Assembly: GCF_000987955.1 (NCBI RefSeq) | Contig: NZ_LAZU01000025.1 | Coordinates: 1-64,000, forward strand | Direction of reading: 5' to 3' | Length of the DNA: 64,000 nucleotides | Source of the DNA: Paenibacillus sp. DMB20 | Lineage (GTDB): Bacteria > Bacillota > Bacilli > Paenibacillales > Paenibacillaceae | In this document: piece by piece, positions 36,389-44,961 of the stretch | Layout of the letters: each line of letters starts with the position of its first letter | Numbering within the stretch: the first letter of the stretch is position 1 | Made by a program: the position numbers and the translations under genes | The notes under the pieces: generated by a model | The model's input: only the letters and a program-made list of their open reading frames with translations | The model's database searches: none | Told to the model about the DNA's origin: nothing

Positions 36389-36545
36389 GCTCCATCCTTT
36401 CGCATCAAAATACGATTTTTTCCATAAGTTTAGGTTAGCTCTTTCCGGAAATGAAGTAAAGAAAGTCTTTTTTTCGGGGGTTGTCTTGTTATATAATGGC
36501 TCAGATACAATAAATACATAATATGGAATTGAAAGGAGTTTCTTC

Positions 36546-37070
36546 ATGGATTCAAATCCAATGCACGGAAGTCCGGCTCCGCAAGGACAACCCTCGACGA
36601 GATACAAGAGATTGGAGGGGCTGGGCGGCTGGTTGATCCTTGTCCAGGTTTCCGTTTACTTATCTCTTATTTCTGTCGCTATCATGCTGTTCAATAACGT
36701 CATTCCCGCCTTTAAACCGGAATTTTGGAATGTCCTTACCGCCCCGTCTTCGCCCGTATACGATCCTTTGTGGAAACCGATGCTCATCTTCGAAGCTGTG
36801 GGCAACTCGGTGCTGTTGCTTTTCTTGATTGTCATTCTTGCTCTTTTGTACGGCAAAAAGAGAGCATTTCCCAAAACCATGATAACGCTCATGATTGCAA
36901 GCCTCCTGCTGGCCGCTGTGGATTACGCGATGGCTAACCAAATTAAGTTTATCGCCGAAATGGAAGGCGTGAACACGCCGAGGGAAATCGTGCGGTCGAT
37001 CGTTTACTGCTGCATCTGGATTCCCTATTTCCTGCGATCGGAGCGTGTACGCAACACATTCGTGAAGTAA
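36546..37070 (+). CDS. DUF2569 family membrane protein
   Basis: A protein of 174 aa with four predicted membrane helices. GLGGWLILVQVSVYLSLIS marks the first helix and the family signature, and the end IVYCCIWIPYFLRSERVRNTFV is also typical of DUF2569. The first 20 residues are polar and proline-rich. The function is unknown. The start follows GAAAGGAG. It is monocistronic and diverges from the M24 peptidase. Confidence 0.82.
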   Translation: MDSNPMHGSPAPQGQPSTRYKRLEGLGGWLILVQVSVYLSLISVAIMLFNNVIPAFKPEFWNVLTAPSSPVYDPLWKPMLIFEAVGNSVLLLFLIVILALLYGKKRAFPKTMITLMIASLLLAAVDYAMANQIKFIAEMEGVNTPREIVRSIVYCCIWIPYFLRSERVRNTFVK

Positions 37071-37167
37071 GGCAGCCGAAAGCACAAACCGTAAAAAATA
37101 AAGCGTTTCGGATCATCCTCCGTTAAAATAGAGCTAACCCGGAAAACACATCATCGGAGGAATAGCC

Positions 37168-37668
37168 ATGGCACAATATGAACAAATCGAATTTGCCCGG
37201 AAAGAAGATTTGCAAGCGATTGTAGATATTTACAACTCTACCGTCTCCGGAAGAATGGTGACCGCCGATCTGGAGCCGGTTACTTTGGAAAGCCGGATAA
37301 CGTGGTTCGAGGAGCATGATCCGGATCGCCGGCCTTTATGGGTGTTGCGGGACGGCGGGGAAATTGCGGCCTGGATGAGCTTTCAATCGTTTTATGGCCG
37401 TCCGGCATACGATGGCACCGTAGAGATCAGCATTTATGTCCACGAAAAATACCGCGGCGCCGGCGTAGGCGGCGTGATGATCGAGAAGGCTCTGGCGGAA
37501 TGCCCGCGTCTTGGGGTGAGCAATCTGGTCGGCTTCGTGTTCGGACATAACGAGCCGAGCCTGAGGCTGCTGCGAAAGTTCGGCTTTCAGCAGTGGGGGC
37601 TTCTGCCGGGCGTTGCCGAGATGGACGGCGTCAAGCGCGATCTCGTCATTGTCGGCCGGGCGGTATGA
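37168..37668 (+). CDS. GNAT acetyltransferase, phosphinothricin N-acetyltransferase-like
   Basis: A protein of 166 aa. [19 protein letters not shown] and [20 protein letters not shown] (acetyl-CoA loop R-G-x-G-V-G) near residues 91-110 fit the phosphinothricin/methionine sulfoximine acetyltransferase group. The real substrate could be another amine or amino-acid analogue. ATG follows TCGGAGGAATAG. It is convergent with the MocR-type regulator, with 24 bases between the two stops. Confidence 0.85.
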   Translation: MAQYEQIEFARKEDLQAIVDIYNSTVSGRMVTADLEPVTLESRITWFEEHDPDRRPLWVLRDGGEIAAWMSFQSFYGRPAYDGTVEISIYVHEKYRGAGVGGVMIEKALAECPRLGVSNLVGFVFGHNEPSLRLLRKFGFQQWGLLPGVAEMDGVKRDLVIVGRAV

Positions 37669-37692
37669 CCGGCGAATAAAGCAGCAGTTCCG

Positions 37693-39147
37693 TTATTCGA
37701 CTTCTTCAAGCCAGCAGGATGCCAGCAGCCGAATTCCGTCATCGATATCCTTCTCCTGAATGCCGCCGAATCCGACGATAAATTCTCTTATACCGGAGCC
37801 TTTGGAGGAATCCTGGCTATGGAAACGGGTATAGGCAGCAGAATGAATCCGGATTCCTTGTTTCTCCGCCCTCAATTCAAGCTCGGCCTCGGATAAGGGA
37901 TGACGGAGCGATAACATAAGATGAAAGCCTGCCCCCGTCCCGGATACGAAAGCCCTTTTTCCAAAATGCCGCCCAGCGGAGGCCATTAGTTGATCGTGCT
38001 TTTTCCGTAGAATCGCCCTCATCTTCCGGAGATGCCGATCGACGTACCCTTCGCGCATGAAACGCTCCAACGTATGCTGGTGCAGCCGGGAAGCGGTGCA
38101 TTCAAGAAACAGCTGATGTTTCAGATGATGATAATCCTCAAGCAGCACGGACGGCAAGATCATGTATTGGATGCCCAGCGCGGGCGAAAGCACCTGCGAA
38201 AATCCTCCCAGATAAATGACCCGGCTATCGGGTATCAAACCCTGCATGCAGGGAATCGGCCGTCCGTAGTATCGGAATTCCCCGTCGTAATCATCCTCGA
38301 TCAGAAAGCCGCCGGATTCCTGAATCCACTGGAGCAGGGCAAGCCGTTTGGAAAAAGGCATAACCATGCCTGCAGGAAACTGGTGCGACGGAGATACGAC
38401 GGCCAGTCCGGCATGGCTTCCGCGCAAAAGGTCCAGGTCGATCCCGTCCTCCTTTAGCGGGACGGGAATCACTTGATATCCGTTCCGGCGAAAAACCTCG
38501 GGGTATTGAGGATAGCCGGGGTCTTCCACCGCAATAACATTGCCGTAGGGGCGAAGCAGCCGGCATATGATATCCAGAAGAGGATAAGGGTCCGAGGCGA
38601 TGACCACCTGTTCCGGGGAGCAGGAGACGCCCCGCACGCTTCTTGCATATTTGGCAATTTCGTAACGAAGTCCCTTTTCGCCCTGCGGATCCCCGAAAAA
38701 CAGCAGCTCGGCCGCGTTTTCATGCCGGAGGGTGCGGTTATACGCTTTTCTCCATTCTGCAATCGGAAAATACCCGTATTCATTTTTGGACATGTGAAAA
38801 TCGTACCGGAAGGAATGGTGCCGTCGGAGCAACTGCCCTTTCGGTGCTTCCGGCTCGGGCGGGAGGGGAATGGGGGAATCCGCCAGCTTCCGGACAAAAT
38901 AGCCGCTTCGCGGGCGGCTAAGAATAAAGCCTTCGGCCAGCAGCTGCTGATAGCACATCTCGATCGGAGTTGTGCTGACGCCCAGAAGCTCGGCAAGCTT
39001 GCGCACGGAGGGAAGACGGGCCTCGGCCTTCCAGCGGCCGCAGGCGATTTCCTTTTTCATGTACTGGTACAGCTGAACGTATAAAGGAACGGAGGGATCG
39101 GCCAAAGCCGGGCTGATTCCGTTCAAATGGATGGAAACTTGATTCAT
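37693..39147 (-). CDS. MocR/GabR-type regulator (GntR HTH plus aminotransferase-like domain)
   Basis: A protein of 484 aa. A winged-helix GntR domain spans residues 20-85 (PLYVQLYQYMKKEIACGRWK, LAELLGVSTTPIEMCYQQLL) and is followed by a class I aminotransferase-like domain (DYDGEFRYYG, GDPQGEKGLRYEIAKYARS). In this family a lysine in an FSKTL-like motif binds PLP. Here the motif reads GGFSQVLSPALG with Gln 318 (codon 38194-38196) in place of Lys. ATG 39147 follows AAAAAGGACAG. It diverges from the acetyltransferase at 39252, its most likely target. Confidence 0.87.
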   Translation of the reverse strand: MNQVSIHLNGISPALADPSVPLYVQLYQYMKKEIACGRWKAEARLPSVRKLAELLGVSTTPIEMCYQQLLAEGFILSRPRSGYFVRKLADSPIPLPPEPEAPKGQLLRRHHSFRYDFHMSKNEYGYFPIAEWRKAYNRTLRHENAAELLFFGDPQGEKGLRYEIAKYARSVRGVSCSPEQVVIASDPYPLLDIICRLLRPYGNVIAVEDPGYPQYPEVFRRNGYQVIPVPLKEDGIDLDLLRGSHAGLAVVSPSHQFPAGMVMPFSKRLALLQWIQESGGFLIEDDYDGEFRYYGRPIPCMQGLIPDSRVIYLGGFSQVLSPALGIQYMILPSVLLEDYHHLKHQLFLECTASRLHQHTLERFMREGYVDRHLRKMRAILRKKHDQLMASAGRHFGKRAFVSGTGAGFHLMLSLRHPLSEAELELRAEKQGIRIHSAAYTRFHSQDSSKGSGIREFIVGFGGIQEKDIDDGIRLLASCWLEEVE

Positions 39148-39251
39148 GTCAAATCTGTCCTTTTTAAAAGATAAAAACTGCATATTTGTAGATGGTCAAT
39201 TTCTTGCTATAGTATAGGGGATTTGATGGAGATTTAAAACAGGAGGTAACG

Positions 39252-39833
39252 ATGAGCACAACATTATGGAACCCGAAACCGGTACGTTTTTTAGAAGGGG
39301 AACGGATCTATTTAAGACCGGTGGGGCAGGAGGATGCCGAAGGGTATTTTCGGATGCTGTTCAATCCTGAAATGCGGCGACTGACGGGAACCCGGCAAGC
39401 TTTAACATTGGAAGGAATCCGGCGTTACATTGACGGGAAAACGGGCGATGCTTCGACCGTGCTGCTCTTGATCGCATTGCGCGACAGCGACGAGGTGATC
39501 GGAGACATTGCCCTTCAGGATATCGATCCGGCAAACCGGAATGCGAACATCCGGATTGCCATCGATTCGGAGGAGCATCTGGGCAAGGGCTTCGGCCCGG
39601 AGTCGATGCGGCTTCTGCTGGAATACGGCTTCGGCATTCTTAATCTGCACCGGATCGAGCTGCAGGTATTCGGTTATAACGTGCGGGCGATCAAGGCTTA
39701 TGAAAAGGTGGGCTTCAAGCGGGAAGGGGTGCAGCGGGATGCGCTTTACTATAATCACCGGTACCATGATTCGGTCATCATGAGCATGCTGGAAGACGAG
39801 TTTAGGGCGCTTTATCATCAACAAGCGGAATGA
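39252..39833 (+). CDS. GNAT family N-acetyltransferase (RimJ/RimL or SpeG-like)
   Basis: A protein of 193 aa. Acetyl-CoA binding is indicated by EEHLGKGFGPESMRLLLEYG near residue 113, followed by LNLHRIELQVFGYNVRAIKA and YEKVGFKREGVQRDALYYN, a pattern shared with RimJ/RimL and diamine acetyltransferases. The substrate is unknown. The start follows AACAGGAGG. It is transcribed divergently from the MocR-type regulator, with 104 bases between starts. Confidence 0.85.
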   Translation: MSTTLWNPKPVRFLEGERIYLRPVGQEDAEGYFRMLFNPEMRRLTGTRQALTLEGIRRYIDGKTGDASTVLLLIALRDSDEVIGDIALQDIDPANRNANIRIAIDSEEHLGKGFGPESMRLLLEYGFGILNLHRIELQVFGYNVRAIKAYEKVGFKREGVQRDALYYNHRYHDSVIMSMLEDEFRALYHQQAE

Positions 39834-39965
39834 CTTTTTTCTTGAACGCAAGTATCATTATGTAGACCGTGGCCATAGACCGCGGACTGTTCACTTTGAC
39901 CCGGCAGCTTCGCCTCTTGGCATGAGCTCCGCATCGATAGGAATGTAACCATCTGGAATAACCCG

Positions 39966-39996
39966 AAGAACCCACCTTTGCCAAAGGCGGGTTCTT
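39966..39996. terminator. Hairpin downstream of the AraC/GyrI gene
   Basis: AAGAACCC pairs with GGGTTCTT and CCTTT with AAAGG inside. T runs are poor on both sides, so terminator function is likely but not certain. Confidence 0.5.
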
Positions 39997-40002
39997 ATGT
40001 TA

Positions 40003-40905
40003 TTACGGCTGCTTTTCAGGTTCGCTTGCCGCTTGCTTGAGAATAACGGGTATCCATATTTCGCTTTTGAAAGTGGGGGAGGTGACGTCTTTATTCTCGT
40101 TCCACAGCATTTCCGGACCTTCGACCTGTTGATAGTTTGAGGAGGGAAACCACTCGGAATAGATGCGTCCCCACACATCCTGCAGCGCGTCCGGAAACGG
40201 CCCCTTGGCTTCGAACACGGCCCAAGCGGAGGCGGGAACTTCAAGCTGCACCAGGTTATCCGGGCATGTTTTTGTGGTTGCCGCGCCAATGTAATGATCC
40301 AGTTCCCCTTTTTCTTCCATTCTGCCCTCGGAAAAATTCGTGGATGCGCTGATCAGCCCTTTGGGCTCGACATTCGAGAGAGCCTTTAGCTTTTGAATCG
40401 TTTCAAGATCCAAACTTTCCCACATCGAAGCGATTTCCGGATTAACGCCATTAAAAATAATGGGCACTCTTTTCTTGATCCCCACGATTCGGAAAGCTTC
40501 TTTTTCTTCGATTCGGTAATTCATTTCGCTTCCTCCTTTGATGGATAGCTGGAAGGTCATTCGCGGATAAGCTTTAAGCGGGCGGCCGCCCGCTCTGGCT
40601 TCGGACGGCGTGATCCCATGCAATTGCTGAAAGGCCCGCGTGAAAGAATCGGGCGAGTTATACCCGTATTTCACCGCAAGGTCAATGATCAGGAGATTGC
40701 CGTCTCTAAGCTCAAATGCTGCGAGCGTTAGCCGTCTGCGGCGAACGTATTCTGAAAGCGAAATGCCCGCAAGAAACGAAAACATTCGTTTAAAATGATA
40801 TTCGGAGCAGAACGCCAGCCTTGCCGCTTCCTTATAGTCAATATCGTTCGCAAGGTTTTCTTCGATGTACTCCAAAGCTCCATTCATATGTTTAAGCAAA
40901 TCCAC
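40003..40905 (-). CDS. AraC family regulator with GyrI-like ligand-binding domain
   Basis: A protein of 300 aa. The two AraC helix-turn-helix units span residues 5-105 ([40 protein letters not shown]). A GyrI-like/effector-binding domain follows from about residue 120 ([35 protein letters not shown]). Such proteins respond to small hydrophobic or cationic compounds. GTG 40905 is the start: it follows AAGGGAGGTCATATA and matches the usual VDLLKHMN opening. It diverges from the AEC transporter. Confidence 0.88.
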   Translation of the reverse strand: MDLLKHMNGALEYIEENLANDIDYKEAARLAFCSEYHFKRMFSFLAGISLSEYVRRRRLTLAAFELRDGNLLIIDLAVKYGYNSPDSFTRAFQQLHGITPSEARAGGRPLKAYPRMTFQLSIKGGSEMNYRIEEKEAFRIVGIKKRVPIIFNGVNPEIASMWESLDLETIQKLKALSNVEPKGLISASTNFSEGRMEEKGELDHYIGAATTKTCPDNLVQLEVPASAWAVFEAKGPFPDALQDVWGRIYSEWFPSSNYQQVEGPEMLWNENKDVTSPTFKSEIWIPVILKQAASEPEKQP

Positions 40906-41114
40906 TATATGACCTCCCTTTACCGATAGCATAGCATGGACCAAACGGATTCACCCGACATTTCGTGCACGATTATGCAGGGTCGACGGTGACCTTAAAC
41001 AACGGGAAAGCGGGTGCCTATAAGTTTATAGCCAGCGAGTCTTGGACGGATGCCAAGAAAATGCGTTACGATGGAAACGGTTCGTTGAATATGTTCCAAG
41101 GTGGCTTGTTAAAT

Positions 41115-42038
41115 ATGATATCTTCCTTTTTGTCAACGCTGTACAGCGTATTTTTGCCGATTTCGCTTCCGGTGATCGGAGGCGGCTTGTTGAAGCGGTT
41201 CAAAGGATTGGAGACCAAGCCGTTATCCGCGCTTTCATTATATGTCATGAGTCCGGCGCTTATTTTTGAGACGCTTGAACGGGCTTCCATTACTTCAGGC
41301 GACATCGCGGTGACCGTGGCTTTCTGCCTTCTGAATATGCTGATCCTCTGGCTGCTGTGCGGCTTCGCGGGGAAAATGCTTAAGCTGTCTCAGCCGGAAC
41401 GCTCGGGCCTTGCTTTAACGACACTGTTTACGAACAGCGTTAATTACGGCTTGCCGCTTGTTCTTCTCGCATTCGGGCAGGCCGGTCTCGACAAGGCTTC
41501 CGTTTACGTCATCGTCCAGATTATGATCATCAACACGCTTGGCGTTTATCTGGCGGCCCGTTCCCACTTCTCGGCGGCAAAGGCGGTAAAATCGGTATTT
41601 ACGCTTCCGTCCGTGTATGCCGCCGCTCTTGCCGTGCTGATCCGGATGACCGGAGCGGCCCTGCCTGGAGCCCTGGAAACCGGAATCAGCATGCTTTCGG
41701 CCGCTTACGCACCGCTTGCGTTGGTTATTCTGGGCGCGCAAATGGTAGGGGTTAGGGACGGCCGCGAGGCCTCGCCCGTCACCCGGCGCGGGTTTTGGTC
41801 AGGCATGGCGATGCGTTTGGCTGTCGCTCCTTTGATCGCCTGGGCGATTTTGGCGGCATTATCCGTGGAGGGGACATTGTTTGCGGTCATTCTGATTTTG
41901 TCCTCCATGCCGGCCGCCGTTAATGCGGTGATTCTGGCCGAGCAATATGACGCGGCTCCAAGGCTCGTATCCATGTGTATCCTCTGGACGACGCTCGCCT
42001 CCTTTGTGTTTCTTCCGGTTCTGATCGGCATACTGTGA
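41115..42038 (+). CDS. AEC (auxin efflux carrier) family transporter
   Basis: A membrane protein of 307 aa with about ten helices in two halves (LPISLPVIGGGLLKRFKG at the start; FTNSVNYGLPLVLLAFGQAG in the middle, with the Asn and Gly conserved in the family; SSMPAAVNAVILAEQYDA near the end). AEC proteins move organic acids or amino acids. The frame is open back to 40965, but the extra residues are polar and unlike the family. ATG 41115, with AAGGTGG ten bases before it, gives the usual length. Confidence 0.83.
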   Translation: MISSFLSTLYSVFLPISLPVIGGGLLKRFKGLETKPLSALSLYVMSPALIFETLERASITSGDIAVTVAFCLLNMLILWLLCGFAGKMLKLSQPERSGLALTTLFTNSVNYGLPLVLLAFGQAGLDKASVYVIVQIMIINTLGVYLAARSHFSAAKAVKSVFTLPSVYAAALAVLIRMTGAALPGALETGISMLSAAYAPLALVILGAQMVGVRDGREASPVTRRGFWSGMAMRLAVAPLIAWAILAALSVEGTLFAVILILSSMPAAVNAVILAEQYDAAPRLVSMCILWTTLASFVFLPVLIGIL

Positions 42039-42158
42039 ATAGTGCCGACGGGTTTGCCGATGATCGTATGGTTCAACCGTTCCGGTTGCGTGTATAGATA
42101 AACAAGCAGCGGATACCCGCCGCCTGCAGCCGCAGGCCAGAAAAGGGAGGTGGAGCAT

Positions 42159-42326
42159 ATGAATTCCCGTCGGCGCCACGACAATGTCGAGGTTGAAACG
42201 CGCAACGTAGAGGAGCGGAATGACTCCAGTCTCGTTGCGTCGACGCTGATCAAGTATGTTGCCTATCTGATTATCTTTTTCGGATTTCTTTATTTTCTGA
42301 TCAGGTATGTGTTCCCGATGTTTTAA
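42159..42326 (+). CDS. Small single-pass membrane protein
   Basis: A 55-residue protein with a very strong ribosome binding site (AAAGGGAGGTGG). The first 25 residues are polar and charged (MNSRRRHDNVEVETRNVEER). Residues 30-50 form one membrane helix (KYVAYLIIFFGFLYFLIRYV). By the positive-inside rule the long N-terminal part probably faces the cytoplasm. A terminator follows immediately. I do not know its function. Confidence 0.7.
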   Translation: MNSRRRHDNVEVETRNVEERNDSSLVASTLIKYVAYLIIFFGFLYFLIRYVFPMF

Positions 42327-42345
42327 AGCATGCAGAATAACGATG

Positions 42346-42372
42346 AAGGCCGGACCCTTGTCCGGTCTTTTT
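42346..42372 (+). terminator. Rho-independent terminator
   Basis: GGCCGGAC pairs with GTCCGGTC, followed by TTTTT. Confidence 0.85.
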
Positions 42373-42470
42373 AATGTGGGGAAACGCGCTTAAAGGCTTT
42401 AAATTGAACGGATATGCCAAACGGATAAACCAGAAAGTTCGAATAAGGCGGGAAGCAACATTTTAATATA

Positions 42471-42506
42471 TTGACTTTCTTTTTCTCTGTAACTATAATA
42501 ATTATA
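42471..42506 (+). promoter_or_regulatory. Strong sigma-A promoter with overlapping palindrome, for the dioxygenase gene
   Basis: TTGACT (42471-42476) and a consensus TATAAT (42494-42499) are 17 bases apart. TATAATAATTATA (42494-42506) is a perfect 13-base palindrome covering the -10 box, a plausible repressor site. Confidence 0.7.
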
Positions 42507-42594
42507 TAAAACGAATTCTATGGTATATGCCAAAGTGAATGAAACGTGCGTGTGGATAGAATAATGAATGGATATCAATGAAGGAGTGAACAAC

Positions 42595-43458
42595 ATGTCA
42601 GCAGTGCTGCATCCGTCTACAGAGCTTGGACAGGTTTCTCTGCGAATCCGCGATTTGGCGGAATCCGTACGATTTTATACAGAGGTTGTCGGTTTGAAGG
42701 TACTTCGGCAGCAAGGAAGGACAGCGGAGTTAACGGCAGACGGCAATAATGCGCTGCTCGTTCTTGAAGAAGTGGAAGGACTGATTCGGCAGCGGGAACG
42801 GTCTGCCGCCGGATTGTACCATTTTGCGATTCTGGTACCGGACCGGCCAAGCCTCGGGCTTGTCGTCCGCAATCTTGCCGCGTTTAATGTTCCGGTCGGC
42901 CAGGGAGACCATTTGGTCAGCGAGGCTCTTTATATCAGCGATCCGGACAATAACGGCATAGAAATATACGCCGATCGGCCCCGGGATACATGGAAGCGGG
43001 ATGCGAGCGGAGAAATCATGATGACGACCGATCCGGTGGATGTGGAAAGCCTGCTTGCGGTATCGGAAGGAGTGGAGTGGAACGGTCTTCCTGCCGGGAC
43101 GGTGATCGGCCACGTGCATTTTCACGTGTCCGATCTTCAGGCAGCCAAGCGCTTTTACTGCGACATTATCGGCTTTGAACTGACGGCCCATTACGGCAGC
43201 GCCGCTTTGTTTATTTCGGCCGGAGGGTATCATCACCATATCGGGTTGAACGTATGGGCTGGCGTCGGCGTACCGAACACTCCCCGCAATGCCGCAGGCA
43301 TGAATTATTTTACCGTCGTGCTGCCGGATAAGGAAGAGCTTGCCGCCGTAAGCGACAGGGTCCGAAGCGCCGGCTTGACGGTGCAAGAGCGGGACGGAGC
43401 TTCTTACGTGCTGGATCCTTCGGACATTGAAGTCCGGCTGGTTACCGCAAGCCGCTGA
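42595..43458 (+). CDS. catE: VOC family protein, catechol-2,3-dioxygenase-like (CatE type)
   Basis: A protein of 287 aa made of two glyoxalase/VOC modules: residues 5-130 (GQVSLRIRDLAESVRFYTEV) and 160-280 (IGHVHFHVSDLQAAKRFYCD). Probable metal ligands are His in GHVHFHV, His in HHHIGLNVW and Glu in SDIEVRLV. This layout is that of Bacillus CatE, which cleaves catechol, often for quinone detoxification. The substrate here is inferred. ATG 42595 follows GAAGGAGTG and replaces an upstream in-frame ATG without a site. A promoter lies at 42471-42499. Confidence 0.78.
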   Translation: MSAVLHPSTELGQVSLRIRDLAESVRFYTEVVGLKVLRQQGRTAELTADGNNALLVLEEVEGLIRQRERSAAGLYHFAILVPDRPSLGLVVRNLAAFNVPVGQGDHLVSEALYISDPDNNGIEIYADRPRDTWKRDASGEIMMTTDPVDVESLLAVSEGVEWNGLPAGTVIGHVHFHVSDLQAAKRFYCDIIGFELTAHYGSAALFISAGGYHHHIGLNVWAGVGVPNTPRNAAGMNYFTVVLPDKEELAAVSDRVRSAGLTVQERDGASYVLDPSDIEVRLVTASR

Positions 43459-43537
43459 AGCAAGACGGCGTAATGACGGCTTCCCAAAATGCGCAGGAGT
43501 GAATAACGATACGGGTGGTTAGACATCCGTAAAACTC

Positions 43538-43584
43538 AGGAACCCTTGTCCTCTTTGAATACTTGAGGCACAAGGGTTCTTTCT
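43538..43584 (+). terminator. Terminator after the dioxygenase gene
   Basis: GAACCCTTGT pairs with ACAAGGGTTC, followed by TTTC. Confidence 0.7.
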
Positions 43585-43597
43585 CGTCGTCATCCTC

Positions 43598-44113
43598 TTA
43601 AATTCGCGCCAGCTCTTCAAGCGTGCGGATCACGTGATCCACCAGACTCGGAAGATCCGACATGTTGTTTTCATTGATCTTGTGAGGAAATTTCAGCTCG
43701 ATCCTGTTGCTGAGAACAGCCGGATGATCCCCGAAAACATAACTAAGGGTTTGAATCGGCGGTACCTGGGGCTCCCAGATGACGTTCATCAGCTCTCTAA
43801 TCGCATTGCAGGCGCTCTGGCCCTCGTCCACTTCCGTATAAAATCGCAGGGATAAGGCGCAGCCCGGAACATCTCCGGGCGTTTCCAAAATTTCCGCAGA
43901 CAAGTCTTTCAAAAAAGCTTCCAAACGGATTTCCGCGGTAACGCCGGTTGCCGGAACCAGATCAAACCGGATGTTAAACTCCCTCGACATCACGGCCATA
44001 TCCAGCCGGTCGCTTCTCCCGGTGACTAACACTTTTCCATCCAAATTATCCAGATCATAAATGATATTTTCCAAAGCAACCTTCAAATTTTCAAAAATCG
44101 TGGGATCGAACAT
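43598..44113 (-). CDS. Conserved-looking hypothetical protein
   Basis: A soluble acidic protein of 171 aa with no signal peptide or membrane helix. It starts MFDPTIFENLKVALENIIYD and ends LPSLVDHVIRTLEELARI. Alternating strand and helix patterns suggest a compact alpha/beta fold. AAGGAAGTGG precedes the ATG, and the codon pattern is like that of its neighbours, so I take it as a real gene. I do not recognise the family. It diverges from the HTH regulator at 44339. Confidence 0.65.
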   Translation of the reverse strand: MFDPTIFENLKVALENIIYDLDNLDGKVLVTGRSDRLDMAVMSREFNIRFDLVPATGVTAEIRLEAFLKDLSAEILETPGDVPGCALSLRFYTEVDEGQSACNAIRELMNVIWEPQVPPIQTLSYVFGDHPAVLSNRIELKFPHKINENNMSDLPSLVDHVIRTLEELARI

Positions 44114-44306
44114 CGGACCACTTCCTTCTTACCGTGATCAACACAGACTCGTGCATAAATATACCATACCCGCACCGGGGGATGGAACATGCATGGACAT
44201 CGCTTGTATCCTAAAACGAATCGCATGAAAATTCAACCAAGTTTTGCGGAGATGCATTTGACTTGAACCAAGGAGTTTGATACAATCTTCCGCAACAGTA
44301 AAAATA

Positions 44307-44322
44307 ATTTTACCGGTAAAAT
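44307..44322 (+). promoter_or_regulatory. 16-bp perfect palindrome, likely operator
   Basis: ATTTTACCGGTAAAAT is perfectly symmetric and ends 16 bases before the start of the HTH gene, just ahead of its GAGGTGAAGG site. This is the classic place for a repressor that controls its own operon. Confidence 0.65.
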
Positions 44323-44338
44323 AATGTGAGGTGAAGGT

Positions 44339-44944
44339 ATGGATATTACGGGAGTCTACAGGATCCAAACGCATGAGCAGTTGAAGGCCATCGCCGATCC
44401 CCTCCGGACCAAAATCCTGATGAATTTGGTAAAGAAAGAATACACAGGGCAACAGCTGGCCGAATTGCTGGATATTACGCGCAACAACATCTATTTCCAT
44501 CTGAAGGAGCTTGAAAAGCATCAGGTCATTCATGTCGTGCGGAAAGAAGAGAAGAATGGAATCGTGCAAAAATACTACCGGGCGGTGGCGAGCCGGTTTA
44601 TCCCGGACGAGCATCTGCTTCCAAGCGAGGATTTGATCGAGACGTCCAGGCAGGTATTCATGGAAACGGTTGAGGCGACAAGGTCGAAGATTCTGAAGGC
44701 GCCTGCCGAGTCTTTTGCGCTGAGCCGTTCGAATGAGCTTTTAAGAAAAAACATAGCAGCCGCCTACGCCTTGCAGGGCGACGAAGAAAATTTTACGGCG
44801 TTTCTTCAGGATTTCAAAGACCTGCTGCATAAACACTTCGGCAGCCTGAAGGAATCTCCCGAGGCGAGCGGACGGACAAAAAGCTATTACATCTCGCTTA
44901 TCGGCTTTCAGGATAACGATGAGGACATTACATTTTCCAAATAA
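44339..44944 (+). CDS. ArsR-like winged-helix transcriptional regulator
   Basis: A protein of 201 aa. Residues 12-75 form an ArsR/HTH_20-type winged helix (HEQLKAIADPLRTKILMNLV, GQQLAELLDITRNNIYFHLK). The rest is a helical domain of unknown ligand specificity (RSKILKAPAESFALSRSNEL). No metal-binding cysteine pair is present, so a metal sensor is unlikely. It starts the operon with the metallo-hydrolase 17 bases downstream and is probably autoregulated through the palindrome at 44307-44322. Confidence 0.85.
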   Translation: MDITGVYRIQTHEQLKAIADPLRTKILMNLVKKEYTGQQLAELLDITRNNIYFHLKELEKHQVIHVVRKEEKNGIVQKYYRAVASRFIPDEHLLPSEDLIETSRQVFMETVEATRSKILKAPAESFALSRSNELLRKNIAAAYALQGDEENFTAFLQDFKDLLHKHFGSLKESPEASGRTKSYYISLIGFQDNDEDITFSK

Positions 44945-44961
44945 ACGGAGGGGATTCCCAA

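Noticed and set aside
39802..39984. Short minus-strand frame (starting MAKVGSSGYSRWLHS) between the acetyltransferase and the AraC gene
   Set aside because: It overlaps the acetyltransferase end and the hairpin at 39966-39996, and has no family resemblance or good ribosome binding site.
40965..41114. N-terminal extension of the AEC transporter
   Set aside because: The extra 50 residues are polar, lack a ribosome binding site at their ATG and are not typical of the family.
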